64,000 nucleotides of DNA from Staphylotrichum longicolle. Its lineage: Eukaryota; Ascomycota; Sordariomycetes; Sordariales; Chaetomiaceae. Location of the stretch: the NCBI GenBank assembly GCA_019096155.1, contig JAHCVI010000006.1, positions 1,860,001 to 1,924,000 of the forward strand. Reading direction: 5' to 3'. The notes under the pieces were generated by a model, which saw nothing but the letters and a program-made list of their open reading frames with translations, did no database searches and had not been told where the DNA came from. Within the stretch, counting starts at the first letter, position 1. Every line of letters starts with the position of its first letter. The position numbers and the translations under genes were made by a program. Of this stretch, positions 33,016-44,956 are shown piece after piece.

Positions 33016-33824
33016 TCAATCCATGACCACCTCTCCCTTGGCAATCTTTCTGATGGTATCGATACTCCCTTCCACTGCAATCTTGGCCGTCTGTCACCCA
33101 GTATGTCAGCACAGTACAGCCAATGAAGCACAATCACACATCTATCCCGGAAAAGCCAGATGCAGTACAGCATAGAATGTGCAGCGCACACTCCCGCAAC
33201 AGAGCACAACTCCCCTCCCCTCATTTCGACTTTCTCCTTCCCTTCCACCGCCGATGAAGAGCCCGACCAACAAGAGCTCAGAAACAGAAACAAACAAATG
33301 GGAGGAAAAGGAGGGAAAACTAACAAAAACAAACTCACCTCCCTAAACCGCCTCTCCAGCCCCTTCGCCTCCTCACTCCACGTCTCCACCCCCTCCACGC
33401 GCCACTGAAACACGTACGTCATGTACAGCTCCCCTCCAGCGCCCTCGCTCACATAGTTGCCAATCGTGGTGCCATCCTCCTGCCCAAAGTCCACCCGGCA
33501 CGGCGCATACAGCCGGCACACCTCCTTCACCTTCCTGCCCCCTTCCTTCCCATCCCCGTTCGAACCCGCAGCGGTAGTGCCGGGCCCGACGGCGCCCGGC
33601 TTGAACGTCACCAGCCGGGTGATGACGTGCTCGCCCCCTTTTGGGTCAGTGGTGGTGGTGGTGTCCACTTCGGAGACGACCTCGCAGGCGGTGATGATGG
33701 GGACGAACTTGTCGGCGCGGCGGACCTTGTATTGCAAGCCGGTCCAGACTTGGGATGCGGTCAGGACGGGGAGGGTGTTGGGCGGGTTGATCGGGGCTGT
33801 GTAGCCGATGTTGAGGACGAGCAT
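33016..33824 (-). CDS. DUF1857 (SRPBCC-like) protein, canonical copy
   Basis: Exons 33824-33339 and 33090-33016 on the minus strand, separated by a rather long 248-bp intron (GTGAGT donor, ACAG acceptor), encode about 186 residues. The N-terminus with Thr-Ala-Pro-Ile-Asn-Pro-Pro, the Trp-x-Gly-Leu-x-x-Lys-Val segment, Glu-Val-Cys-Arg-x-Tyr-Ala-Pro-Cys and the C-terminal helix with Ile-Asp-Thr-Ile-Arg-Lys are typical of DUF1857. An insertion rich in Gly and Lys lies near residue 85. Reading through the intron would give a longer frame with a hydrophobic stretch, which I consider an artefact. The function is unknown; a small-molecule binding or cyclase-like role is inferred from the fold only. 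Confidence 0.82.
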
Positions 33825-34221
33825 TTTACTTGTGGGGTAGTGGTGATGGTGGTGGTGTGGCTGTTGGTCGGGTTGGCTGCCGCCGGCGGGTTACGGTTGG
33901 ATGTTACTGGTCAGGGCAGATGGGGGGGAAGGGGAGCGGAAGAAAAAGGGTAGTCGGAGTGTTTTGCGAAGTGGTGAGGTGTGCCTGCTGCAACTTAACG
34001 CAGAGCGGCGGACCTCCCCATCGGTGTGGCACGGGGGGTAATCAACCGGCGTCCGGTCATATGAGACAGGCACGAACCGGTCCAGTCGGGGCCACCATTG
34101 GGCAGGCTGGAACCGTTCGTGGTCAGTTTGGAAAGCGCGCATTAACAAATCACCCGAAACCACACACAACTGCTCAACAACGCAAATCAAGTCATAATCA
34201 TATTCGGCTCCCAAAACGCCC
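33825..34221. other. Intergenic
   Basis: About 400 bp, the promoter of the canonical DUF1857 gene and the 3' flank of the CFEM receptor gene. No gene is seen. Confidence 0.5.
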
Positions 34222-35990
34222 TCACGAGCGACTTCTTCTCCCCCCGCTCTCATCCGCCTCTGCTGATGCTCTCCCCTCCACTAACCCTGTGACACTGGCG
34301 CAACTCCTCCCATCGTTCGAGTCGCTGCTGCCGTACTTGATGGCGATGGTGTTTTCCACGACGATCTTCCCTCCCCCGAGCCCCGCGCTGCCTCCAAGAC
34401 TCCTCCGGATCCCGCTCCGCGTCACGCCCGTCGGGTTTGACATGGGGTCCATCTCGTACCGGCCCGATGTGCCGATGACGTTGGGCAGGAGCCTGCGTAG
34501 CAACAGTCGGAAGGATGGAAGACAGGGGCAGATGACGCCCACGTCGAGTTCGATGCCGGACCACAGGCAGACTTGAACGATATCCTCTGCCGAGAAAGTC
34601 AGTATCTAGATAGTGCGAGGGAGTCAAGAAGGGCGCATACTGGTAGGATTGACGGCGCGGGTGAACTCGTTGATCGTCTTGAGGCGGACCAGACTGATAA
34701 TCATGACCCTAAACTTTTCGTCAGCACTTCCTCTTCCCACACCATTAAAGGACCCAGAACCACGTACGCAACACCGACGAAGAACATCATCCCACCCATC
34801 AGCTTCTTCTTCCAATGCAAGTTCAGCGCCAACAGCTGCGGGAACGGCAGCGCCAGCAGCCACAAATCAAACACGATGCCCGTCGCGGCCGCGACCCACG
34901 CGAGGATGTTCGCGTTGCCGCAGTGGCCCTCGTGCTCGCCCGACCACTGCGTCCAAAAGTCGGAGATGGGGAAGCACTGAAAGATGACGGCCATGAGGAA
35001 GCTCAGGTTGTAAACGACGTTGAAGACCATGGTGAACTGTAGGATGCGGCCGAGCTTGTTGTCGTCCCTGGGCGGAAAGACGCGCAGGTAGAAGAGGATG
35101 ATGGAGGCGCGGACGAAGAAGCGGGTGATGGTGTAGAGGAGCATTTGGATGTAGAAGACCTGGAAGCGAAAGTGTGAGTCGGTTGACAGATTAGCGTAAC
35201 TCAGTACAGACTGACCTTGAGCACCATGGTCACGTCGTCGAACGGAACGAACCAAATGTCTTTGGACTGGCCGTGTTGGATGGCTGCATAAACATGGTTA
35301 GCCCTCAAGGCTTGGGGACTGTTACTGCGGAGCAGCGAGGATCCCACCTTTGATGCTGATGGCAGTAAACAGCGCAGACCCAATCTAGAACGAGCAGTCA
35401 GCACAGAGTGGCACTGCCGGACTAGGACAACAACGTACAAAGCCAAAGAGGTTGGCAAAGTCGTCCCACCAGAAGTAGGCATGCGTAATAACCCGCGCCA
35501 CAACCCGGAGGATCACGAAGAAGATAGCGAGGCCGATAAAGACGGAGTAGAGAGGTACCAGGCTACCATCGCTCTTGGCCGTGACGCCGCACATCTGAGA
35601 GGTGGCATTCTTGGCCGCTGCTCAACATCAGCAACAGGCTCCGAGGCCGGACAAAAGATGGCGATGGCATACTGAGGGTCTCCTTGATCGTGCAGTCCGC
35701 CGTGATGCATGCCGTAACCACATTGTTGAACTTGGAATCGGCGCACATGCAGTCGGTGTCGGTCAGGGCACAAGTCGTCTGTGTGAGCCCGCTCATGAAG
35801 CAGTTCCGCTGGTGTGGTGCGTCAGTTCGGCGTCTCCTGCAGTGGCATTGACGACAGCACGTACTGCGCAGTCCGGGAGTGCCGCGATCCCCTCCTCGAC
35901 CGAGATCGTGCCCGCGGCGGCGGCGGCGACATGGCAGAGGGCGAGAAGACACAGGCCGATTACGGCGCCGGTGGGTGTGAAGGACCGCAT
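34222..35990 (-). CDS. CFEM-7TM receptor, PTH11-type GPCR-like
   Basis: Eight minus-strand exons agree in phase: 35990-35865, 35808-35673, 35617-35439, 35384-35348, 35283-35216, 35159-34768, 34708-34641 and 34586-34222, about 456 residues. A signal peptide (first 25 residues or so) leads into a CFEM domain with eight cysteines, including Asp-Cys-Met-Cys-Ala-Asp near residue 65. Seven membrane helices follow (about residues 105-345), then a cytoplasmic tail rich in Gly and Ser. This is the layout of PTH11-type receptors, which sense surface or chemical cues in Pezizomycotina and in some pathogens govern appressorium formation. Most introns have the usual GTACGT or GTATGC donors. The helix-VII region has Gln-Val-Cys-Leu-Trp-Ser as is common in the fungal rhodopsin-like family. 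Confidence 0.87.
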
Positions 35991-38428
35991 GATGTTTAGG
36001 TCACCATTCGCCGTGGAATCGATCAGCCTTGTTCGGCAGGCCGGGCGGCGAGGAACAGGTGGGAGAGGGAGAAGGGCGGAGACCGAGACGACCCGTCATC
36101 GGGCCCTACGGGGCAAGGTGGTGGGCACACCCTGTATATACATGTCCAAGGGGAGTCACATCCCGGCCCGCCAGGCATGAGCCGTATCCCGACCCCAGGT
36201 TCCATGACTACGGAACGCTGTCGACATGGGATGGTGGCGACGTCTGGCTTGGCAGATCGGTGGGCGTTGACAGCGGCGTTGCTGATGCATGAAATTGGAG
36301 CATGCCCAGGATGAGCGTATGGGACCACCACTCACAATCTTGTTCCTGCAGAGCATCGCCGGCCCTTTTTCGGGTGGGGCGTGGAGGGGTCGATCTCCTC
36401 CCAACGGAGCCGAAATAGGATGGTGACTGGCCCGAGGCCCTGAAGGGGGCTCCTCATGTGAAAGTTGAGGGACATGTCGACCCGCTCGGGTGTGGACCGT
36501 CATCCTGGACCCGCTTCGAGGGCTGCTGCAAGGACCTGCATGCTTCGACCAAAAGAGACATTTCGTCCGGGACAACCGGTGATGAAAGGGCATCCGGGAC
36601 TGCGGACACGTGGAACTGGGAACCTCATGAAACAGCCAGGGACCGGTAGAATCGCAGAACGAAAAACACTTATTAGGACTCTCCCCGGCAGGTTGCATTG
36701 TCTGAACCGGGAGGCTGCCACGTTGGAAACCACGTTCGGCAGCACATCGCCGGGTGCCGACCGGCCATCCATCACGGTGTGCCATGGTGCGCCAAGCATC
36801 GTGGCGGGGCGTCAAGCCGACCTGCAGCAGGCTTGCACCCTGGCGTTGAGAAAAGCGGCAGGTGAAGTTGAGGGGTTTGCTGACTGCTTCCTCCTGTTGG
36901 CGGTGGCTGGGCCGGTTGGACACTGTGGACAGTCTCGGGATCATCCTCACGAGAGTTCGTCGTCATAGCCCCAAAGAAGCTATTGGCGGATCGGGCGACC
37001 GTTGAGAAACCGCTCGCACGGCCCGCGGGCGTTGGGGGGTTCGTCCAACTCCAGGTGAAGGATCGCAGGGTGCTCGTGGGTTGCATCAGTCGACTGAGCT
37101 GGGAAGCCCAGTCCAGACCAATCCAGGCGGCTGGGAAGTTCGCCACCTCCATGACCAACGAGCCCCAGTTCCAGAGATGTCGCACGACACAGCAGCAGGG
37201 CTTCGCAGGGCGAGGCAGGGGTCCTGCAAAGTCTGCCGGTATAAGATTGAAGGTAAGAGCATGCCTCAGCATGCCTCTGCCCCCTTCATGAAGGGGACAC
37301 AACCCCTTTCTGGACATTCGGCCGCAAGCCTCTGTCAGCGTCTGATGTGAGACATGCTCGGCACTGGCAGTGGGTCCAGGCCCAACAACCGCGGCTTCAA
37401 GCCACATCCTCGACGGCATCGAAGATCTCGCTACGCTAGCTCCTGCTTGGCAAGTCTTTGGGGTGGCAGGGTCAGGAATTTTTCCCTTGTGATTCCCGTT
37501 AAGGGCATGAAACCACAAGCTGTTGGGCCCCGCAGGCGATCTTCATCGGAGACATCGGTGAGGGGAAACGGAATGCACCCGAGCTTTGCCCTTTGTTGGC
37601 CGGGCTGATCGCCGAGAGCTGCGCGTTGGCCGTAAAGGTTCAGTTGGTTGGCAAAACTGTCCCGTTTCAGCGGGCTATCCCTGTTCACGGATGCTGCGTC
37701 GGGATTGCTCACAAGTACGTTTCCTCCTGAGTGCCTCTCAGCACTTGCGAACCATGAAAAATCCCGGACAGTGAAACGAGACGCCGACTGTCCGCGCCAA
37801 GCTTGGGGCCTTGGGCTGGCTGAAAGGCAGGGGCTCTCTCACAGCCATGTGGCAGCCCTGGACAATGGGGCGCTTTAGGGCTTTTGTTGCCCCCACATGG
37901 CGTTTTCAAGCTCGGGAGGAGGGCCGGCCCAGGGGCGGAAAGGCGCCGTCCGGTCGTCGAAAACCGCCGGGGACTGGCAGGGAGTCGGGGACCTCGCTTG
38001 CGAGCTGACGATGGAATTTCCGTACTTGGGCAATGCTCTAAAACCCCGGTTAACAAAAAAATAATCAACGAGCAATGGAAGAAATGGGCTTCCGACCTGA
38101 AGATAAAAACTGTGGGACATGACCCCTGAAGGCTGAATTTCATTGCGATGTGGCTTGGCACCTCACGATCTAGCTTTGCGCTTTCAGGCAAGGATCGACG
38201 GCCGCCGAGGACAACATGGCTGCTTTTGTCTTGGGAACACCCAACCATGCGAATGATCCAGCTTTTGGGGTATCGCGGGGTGTTGATCGTGGGGCTTGGC
38301 GATGCGGTTTCATGTGTATCACTGTGTTTATGAGGGAGATCTCTGACTGTCTCGGCACCTGACCCTGGTAGAGGTCGAGGTCGCTCTGGGTGGTCACGGA
38401 GCAGTAGACCTTTGATCAAAACACTGCC
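35991..38428. other. 2.4-kb interval without a recognisable gene
   Basis: GC-rich sequence with several long stop-free frames on both strands (for example 36156-36950 and 36772-37518 minus, 36465-36968 plus), but none has a family motif, a consistent codon pattern or clear splice sites. A short tandem duplication around GCATGCC lies near 37260-37276. It may be a decayed gene or simple GC-rich spacer. Confidence 0.4.
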
Positions 38429-40345
38429 TCAACAGAGCGGCTTCGGTGTTGCTGCCGACTCCCGCTGACCAAATGCACCCAGCGACAGATGCATCAGGTC
38501 AGCCAGGTCAACGCGCAGATCCAGAGCCCAAGACCCATCGCCCATGGCAGGCTGCGTGAACCACGTTTTGTCTTCTGCCACCTCCCAGTCGACGCCCTCG
38601 ACGCTGCTGACAAGGACTGATTTGCCCACTGCCTCGTAGCCCACATCATGTTTCCCATTCTCATGGCGCCATTCGACAGTCTCACGGAGAACAACGCAGG
38701 TGTCGTGGTTCCAGAACTGGCAGACCAGGTCGCCCTTGCGAGCGTTCGGAGGCACAAGGCCAATGGCACCCCCGGCGCCGACAAAGGGGCGCATGTCGCC
38801 AGGGTGGCCGGCGAGTGTCATGAGGAGCTTGTTATTGAGGCCGCGTGCTTGTTCCAACTGCTCGGATTGCTGAACATGGTTGGCGATGCTGGCGGCCCAG
38901 CGCTTGGTCGTGGTGTAGGACGCACGCAGTTCGGACAGGGGCGGGCCGATGTGCTTGATGCGAATTGCTCTGCCTCTCAGAGCAATCCTTTGGTCGGGCT
39001 TGAGAGGGAAGATGTCTGTATCATCCATCAGGTCCAGTTCTTCGAGGAATACTGCCATAAACGATCCGGCGAGCGAGCTTGTACGAAAGAGGCGGGACTG
39101 ATGCGCTTGGCTTTTGAGTTTTCTTGGCATTTCCCCGAGATCGAGGTCCTCGCCTCCGCTCCCCGGACCAAGATCCAAGGATCCCAGGTGCTGCTGCCAT
39201 GTCAATGGACACTCCTGCGTGAGCAAATGATGAATCAATGCACTGAAATGGACCATCTCCACGGCCCTTTCAACCTCGTCACGCGCCGACGCCGTGTTCT
39301 GGAAGTGAATTGCATCCTTGTACACCTCGAAAAGCGTCTTTCGGTAGTCGACGGGTAAGCTATCGTCAATATGGTCGTGCGCCAGGCCTCGAAAGGCGTA
39401 GATCTTATCATGGGAGTGCTGGCACAAGGATCCTTTGAAGGCATCGACCAGGCTTGCCAGGGTGAATTTGGAGGTATCCCCAAACCGTGACCGGCGCATG
39501 TGGCTGAGGTTGAGAATAAACTGGACGGACGCATCGCCCGGAGCCATCTCGTTGTAGTAGGTAATCCATCCCAGAAAGTCATTCCAGGGGATGACAGAGG
39601 TGTCCTCCCAAGGCAGGTATGAGTGGCCAAAGAATACAGTGAGTTTCGACGCAACAATGAACTCTTGAACAATCCAAGTGCGCCTCCAGTAGTCCTCGTG
39701 AATCAACGCTCTGAGGAATGGGCTGACGGCCTCGGCCCAGTCCGGTGGGCCAGAACCTGTGTCTTTGGATTGCCGCTGGCGGACATGGCTGTATTCCGGA
39801 AGGCGACCTTTCGGGTCGCCCAGACGGCTCCGGTTCAGCGCATCCAACTGCTTCCAGATGTCGGCAAATTTGCTGTCCATCTGGTTCAGGTCAGTTTTCT
39901 CGTTTATTCCTGCTCACCTTGGCGTGCTCCAGCTTGGCGACGTACTCGGTGGGGTCAGCTTTGTCATGTCGAAGGCCGAAAAGTGTGTCCCAAGCCATGA
40001 GGACGCCACGGCGCGGCTGTAAATGAAGAGCATCAGAGGATCTGCTTCTGTTTTTCTCGTCTGTGTTGTCCTGGTCGATGCACACATCAATTCAAAACCC
40101 GGGGCTCCTTGGAGTCGCAGATGATGCAGACGCATCCAGAGATTTTGCCAACTTGACTTGGGCGCCATTGACCGATATGGACCGAGAGGCTCTTCTTGCG
40201 TCGGCGGCGCCCCAGATAGGACAGCGCTTCGTACTGTGGGTTATCCGAGAAGGTGGTTGAGACGAGTTTGGCAGCGAACGGGCTGGAACCAGTAGCCGGG
40301 GAGAAGCACCAAAAGCCGCAGGCTATTGTTTTGAGCTATATATCG
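38429..40345 (-). pseudogene. HET-domain (heterokaryon incompatibility) gene, decayed N-terminus
   Basis: The C-terminal 480 residues (39880-38429) form one clean frame containing the second half of the HET domain, with the Trp-x-x-x-Trp-Ile-Val-Gln-Glu motif, and a long variable region. Upstream, a 37-bp intron (39881-39917) precedes the rest of the HET domain, whose conserved blocks survive only as fragments in different frames: an Arg-Leu-Leu-x-Leu-x-Pro-Gly block near 40310, Tyr-Glu-Ala-Leu-Ser-Tyr near 40235, a Trp-Gly-Ala-Ala block, Cys-Ile-Asp-Gln-Asp-Asn near 40080 and Ile-Tyr-Ser-Arg-Ala near 40020. At least three or four frameshifts are needed to connect them. HET proteins trigger cell death on non-self fusion, and inactive alleles are common. 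No start codon was found upstream of 40345. Confidence 0.8.
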
Positions 40346-41762
40346 ATTTTGGGTCCCCAGTTTGGTCGTTGCCTACGAGATAAGCCACGGCCAGCAAGAG
40401 AGTAGCGAGCCCGGAAACAGTTGACCAACTCAGGCCGATGCTTGCTGCGCAAAGGGCCGGTGTGAAGGAAATGTCTGGCACGGGCGGTAGGGAGTTGCCA
40501 CATGGACTGCATCCAAACTGCCTGGCCGTATCTCTAGCCTAGAGTCAATCGACAGTTAACGTCGGCTCAAAAGGAACGCCCGTGAGCATGCAAGGCCGAA
40601 AGCTCCAGGTGGCAATGCAAAGCGCGTTTTAAAGACCCGCGTTGGTCCGCGAAAGATATGGAAGAACAAGAGTGCCATGGGAGTCCAGCCGGGTTGATTA
40701 TTTCTGTTGGTTGGGTTGTTGACGGCAACACTCGAAAACTTGAGACGCTGAGCAGATGAATGTGATGGTAGGGGCTGTGGGCGGCGGTGCGGCTGAGCCA
40801 GGCCAGGAACTTAAGTCCGACAGGAGAGATGCGGGAGGCCTGCGGAAAAAGCCTAAACCTCGCCCACTTTGGGAGAGGTAAGTTCGCTCTTTCCAGGTTC
40901 CAATTGCTTCTGGAGGAGTCCTTTCCTGTTCTGGGTCCTGCCTTGGTTCTCGCAGTCTAAGGTTTTCTGATTGGTTGTCGCCGCCATTCCCCCTCTGAAA
41001 GTTGCTTACAATGGGAAGAAACGCTTCAACAATGCCAGCTTGAGAGTTCAACATACGTCTATTTGAGCCTGCTCCACGGCAACAGGCAAATACCGCATTT
41101 ACTGCATCATTTGAGAACTCCCACAATCCAGGGAACTCTGCAATCATGCACTTGGAAACTCGTCCCTATGATAAAAGTCTTGGGTGGCCACGAGACAAGG
41201 TCAACTTGAAGGTTACTGATGGCGACATCACCATTCCGCTGTGTTCATTCTCCGCACTTGATCTGAGACAAGTTGCGCTCTAGTAACGACCGGCCGCCTA
41301 TCACAATTCATTGTTCCTCTGTTCATCAAACAACAAAACCTCATAAAAACAGTGTGCAAGCTTCATTGATAAAATTGATGGCCGAATGGCACGGCGCCTT
41401 TCTCAGCACTAACAATAGCAATTAAACAGCATCACTCTTGACCCCCAGACAATACCGGAGCCCAGTTAAGTACTATTTAACCTATTCGCGGGTACAACAG
41501 ACTGAGCCATCATGCAGATGAGCATCTTCAGTCGGGGGCATCACTCTACTAGCATGGTGTCAGCATGTGTCCCTGCATCTATCTCGGAGTTTCGAGTCTT
41601 GACACTCGAAACCCACCGGCAACAAGCTCCCAAAGGCCACCGAGAAGTTCATGCAAGCAGACTTTGAACCCGTATCAGGTGCGAAGCGCTCCTATCCTCC
41701 CAGAGAATCCCAGCCGACCTCCAGCTTCAGACTTTTCAAGCATCGCGTCCAGCTCCTCGGCC
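40346..41762. other. Gene-poor interval
   Basis: About 1.4 kb. An open frame on the minus strand (40698-41147, 149 codons) has no family pattern and I do not call it. The rest shows nothing beyond a few AT-rich tracts. Confidence 0.45.
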
Positions 41763-42176
41763 ATGTGCCACTACAAGCGCGTCATCTGGGCCTGCGGCTG
41801 CCCCCGAGGTGTCGTCCTGGTCAAACCATGCGACAAGCGCGGCACCCCTGACTGCCACCGCCGCCACCTCCTTGACCGGGTTTGTGTCGAGCGTCCGTGC
41901 CGGAACCACGGTCCCTTGACACCTAGTCCGCGTCCGCAGCGACACCAAGGAGAGACGAGGCGGAACCGACGGCGAAGCGTCTTGATCATCCGGCGCCGGA
42001 GCCACAGCGGCAGCAGTGGCGCCGAGAGCAGTTCCGGCGGCCTCCATGATAGCTCTGATGCTGTTATTACGACCACGGCGACCACCACCACCACCACCAC
42101 CACTACCACTGGTATCTCCAGCCGTGGTGGCAGTCCCAATGGCGGCCCCAATGCCGACAGCGGCAACACCGAGTGA
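41763..42176 (+). CDS. Small Cys-rich protein of unknown function
   Basis: The ATG at 41763 gives 137 residues beginning Met-Cys-His-Tyr-Lys-Arg-Val. This start resembles a widespread group of small fungal proteins with a conserved N-terminal Cys/His block. Seven more cysteines follow in the first 50 residues (two close after a Trp, then spaced pairs), suggesting metal binding or disulfides. The second half is low complexity: an Arg-rich segment and a run of about ten Thr encoded by ACC repeats near 42080-42110. The frame is open further upstream to 41565, but that extension is Ser/Pro-rich and less conserved-looking. No signal peptide and no intron are seen. The function is unknown. Confidence 0.5.
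   Translation: MCHYKRVIWACGCPRGVVLVKPCDKRGTPDCHRRHLLDRVCVERPCRNHGPLTPSPRPQRHQGETRRNRRRSVLIIRRRSHSGSSGAESSSGGLHDSSDAVITTTATTTTTTTTTTGISSRGGSPNGGPNADSGNTE
42080..42110 (+). repeat. ACC trinucleotide repeat
   Basis: A run of ACC/CCA triplets within the small Cys-rich gene encodes polythreonine. Its length is likely to vary among strains. Confidence 0.7.
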
Positions 42177-42561
42177 AGGGATGAGGTCAACTCGACGGAC
42201 TGGCACCGATGGCAACGTCGTGACTCGTGGATGGCTTGGAACGTTGCTTGGACAACACCGCATCAGGGTGGCATCGGGAATAGTTCACTCTTGCGCGCAT
42301 GGCTCCCGCTCACCCACCAAAAAAGCTTGCAACTGAAAGTACCGCATTTGGAAGTAGTGAGGCTACCTAAATCAACAGCCGGCCCTGGAAACGGCGTCTG
42401 TCCGGCGGTTATTTGACCTCCACTCCGGATATTCGTTCCCACCTTCCAACCGAATCACCTCCTTGATATAAACCATGATCCTCTCAATCCACCCTCGTAT
42501 TCTATCTTATGGAGTTTCCCTTCCCTGGCACCCTGGCACACAAGCGCGGTAGGTCCTCCAT
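42177..42561. other. Intergenic, convergent
   Basis: About 385 bp between the 3' ends of the Cys-rich and BBE-type genes. No gene is seen. Confidence 0.5.
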
Positions 42562-44091
42562 TCAAAGCCCAACAGCCGAGATCTTGAACCCTCCAGGGCA
42601 CAACGTCTGGAACACCCCCTCGGGGTCATACCGCGCCGCCACCTCCCTCAACAACTTGACATTCCCCTCCCCATAACTCCCGATCGGATCCTGACTCTTA
42701 TCCGCATAATTCAGATAACACCACTCCAACAGCCCACCTTCAATTCCCCGCGCAAACTCCCTCACGGCATCCACCCACGCCTTCACCTTGGGGTACGCAA
42801 AGGCCTCCTGCTCGGGCGTCTTGACCATGGCGGTGGCGAGGAACAAGACGCCGTTCTCCGTCTGCCGCTCGACGCCCATGACGTTGCCGCCCGCCGCGGC
42901 GCTGTTCTGCCCAAAGAGCGCGGGCAGCGGCTGGAAGAGGCACTGCGTGACAAAGTCCTGCGCGGGGATGAAGGAGACCAGGTCGGCGACCAGCTGGTCG
43001 TGCAGGGCCGAGGCGTGGGCGAGGATGCGCGCGTCGTTTTTGACGGTGAGGGTGAACCAGATATCGCTGGCGCGCAAGTGCCAGTCAGTGTCAGGTTTGG
43101 TGGTGGTTATGAGGGGAGGGAGACACGGGTGGCAAGGGGGACGTGACGAGAAAACTCACTGCATCTGCGGCGGGATGTTGTACTCAAAGGCCATCTCGGA
43201 CACGGACGTCATCTTGACCGTGTTCAGGATCTCGGGGAGGGCAAGCCACTTGTCGTAGGCCGGGGGCCGCTCGACGCCAGCGACGTTGGCGTACAGGGTG
43301 GCGACCACGACGCTCTTGAAGTCGGGCATGTGAGTGAACATGGCGACGAGGTTGCTGTCTGGGTCGTTGGCGACGTTGTCGGTGAATGCGACGAGGGCGT
43401 CGGTGGCTGCGGGGATCACGTCCTTGGGCAGGAAAGCCATGCCGCCCCAGACCTTGTCGCAGGGGATGGCAGTCATGGTGAACCTGGTCACGATGCCAAA
43501 GTTATTCGAGCCGCCCTTGAGAGCGAGGAAGAGGTCGGCGTGGTTGTCCTTGTCGGCCACGACGACGCGGCCGTCGGCGAGCACCACCTCGTACGACACG
43601 ACGTTGTCGCAGGCAAAGCCCCGGCGGGCTGTGAAGAAGGTGTTGCCGCCGCCCAGGATCAGACCGGCGACGCCGACGTTGCCCTCGCGTCCGCCGGCCA
43701 CGACCCGGCCGTGCTTGTGCAGCTCGGCGTACACCTCGCGCCAACGACACCCGGGCCCGATGTCGGCCGTCTCGCGGGCCGCGTCGTAGACCACGGCACT
43801 GAGCAGGCCCAGGTCGATGGTCACGCCTCCCTCGATGTTGTTGGACCCGGCCCAGTTGGTGTGGCCGCCGGATCGCACGGCAAAGGGCTGCTTGGCTGCC
43901 ACCAGGGCCTTCACCGCGGCAGCAACCTCGTCAGCGGACCGGGGGCGGACGATGGCGGCAGGGCGGATCTTTGCGCTGTTGGACCAGTACGAGTCCTGAC
44001 GGGCGTCGTACTCGGCCTCGCCGGGGGCAAGGACCTGGGACTGCAGGCCGGCGGCGGCGAGGCACTCGGCTTGGGCGGGGAGGGCGGTCAT
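42562..44091 (-). CDS. FAD-linked oxidoreductase of the berberine-bridge-enzyme type
   Basis: Two minus-strand exons, 44091-43160 and 43066-42562 (93-bp intron, GTGAGT donor), encode about 478 residues. The PCMH-type FAD domain has the Arg-Ser-Gly-Gly-His motif near residue 98, whose His usually holds FAD covalently, and a Gly-Leu-Ile-Leu-Gly-Gly-Gly segment. The C-terminal BBE domain has Tyr-Leu-Asn-Tyr and the closing Arg-Tyr-Asp-Pro-x-x-Val-Phe motif. Such enzymes oxidise sugars, alcohols or secondary-metabolite intermediates, using O2. The start is uncertain: the frame remains open upstream of 44091 without an ATG, and that stretch is hydrophobic, so an upstream exon carrying a signal peptide is likely. 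A second FAD cysteine link is not evident. Confidence 0.83.
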
Positions 44092-44956
44092 CGTCACAGT
44101 CAAGGTTAAGGCGAAGGAGGGCCCGACTGAGGTACGGCGGGATGGGGGAATCGAGGGTCGGGGGGACGAGGTTTGCCAGAAGCCGAGGGTTCATCAGGCA
44201 GGGGGGCATAGTTATTAATAAGAAGGGTGGAGCAACACCAGACCCTGCCTCGCGTCCCCGAATCACCTCCGCATGTGCAGTGAGCGAGTGAAACGACTGC
44301 GGGTGGGGTATCGACATGGGCATGCTAGCTTCAGGGGGGGGGGAAGGAGGAAGAATGCAGGCAGAAAACATTCGATATCTTGTGAGGTTTGTTGCGCAGC
44401 CCTGCCAACAGGTGCTAGTGGGTGTTGACTAACGTTACCCGGCGCGCTTGTTGTCCGGGTTCGCTTCCCCGGCATTGTGTACAGGGTTCTGTCTCCCGGG
44501 AGTGGGGCATTGGGGGTGGCCAAGAGCACAACGGCGACAGGGAAACTTTGCGAGTCTTCCCCTTTGGCCTTTGCCAGGGTCGTGCCAACGACATGGAGAC
44601 ATCTTGGCGACGGCGGCGAGCCAATCTTGGTCTTCCTTCACATGGAAACACGGCAAAGCAGATTCTTCGCTGCAACACTCCCCCCTGATCGGCATCACCA
44701 ACCCCCACACTAACTTGGGGTTTGGGTTGCCCTCATATGTAGATGCATGCAGATGTTTCCAACCCGCAAAACCCACTTATCAGAACTCCAGACACCGCCA
44801 TGGACGGTGTTGCTGCCGTATATTCCCCTTCCTTTTCCTACCTCTTATCTCTTGAGTCAAGCGCGCGGCAACAGAAACTGGGCCCTGTGTGAGACCAACG
44901 CAAAAGTCAAATCAACAAGCCGGCCTCGGCTGGAGCCATCACTGCTGTTCACCACC
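44092..44956. other. Divergent promoter region
   Basis: About 865 bp between the BBE-type gene and the rhodopsin-type membrane protein gene. It may contain an upstream exon of the BBE gene (see there). No other gene is seen. Confidence 0.4.

Noticed and set aside
40698..41147. 149-codon minus-strand frame
   Set aside because: No family pattern, atypical composition and no splice or promoter support.
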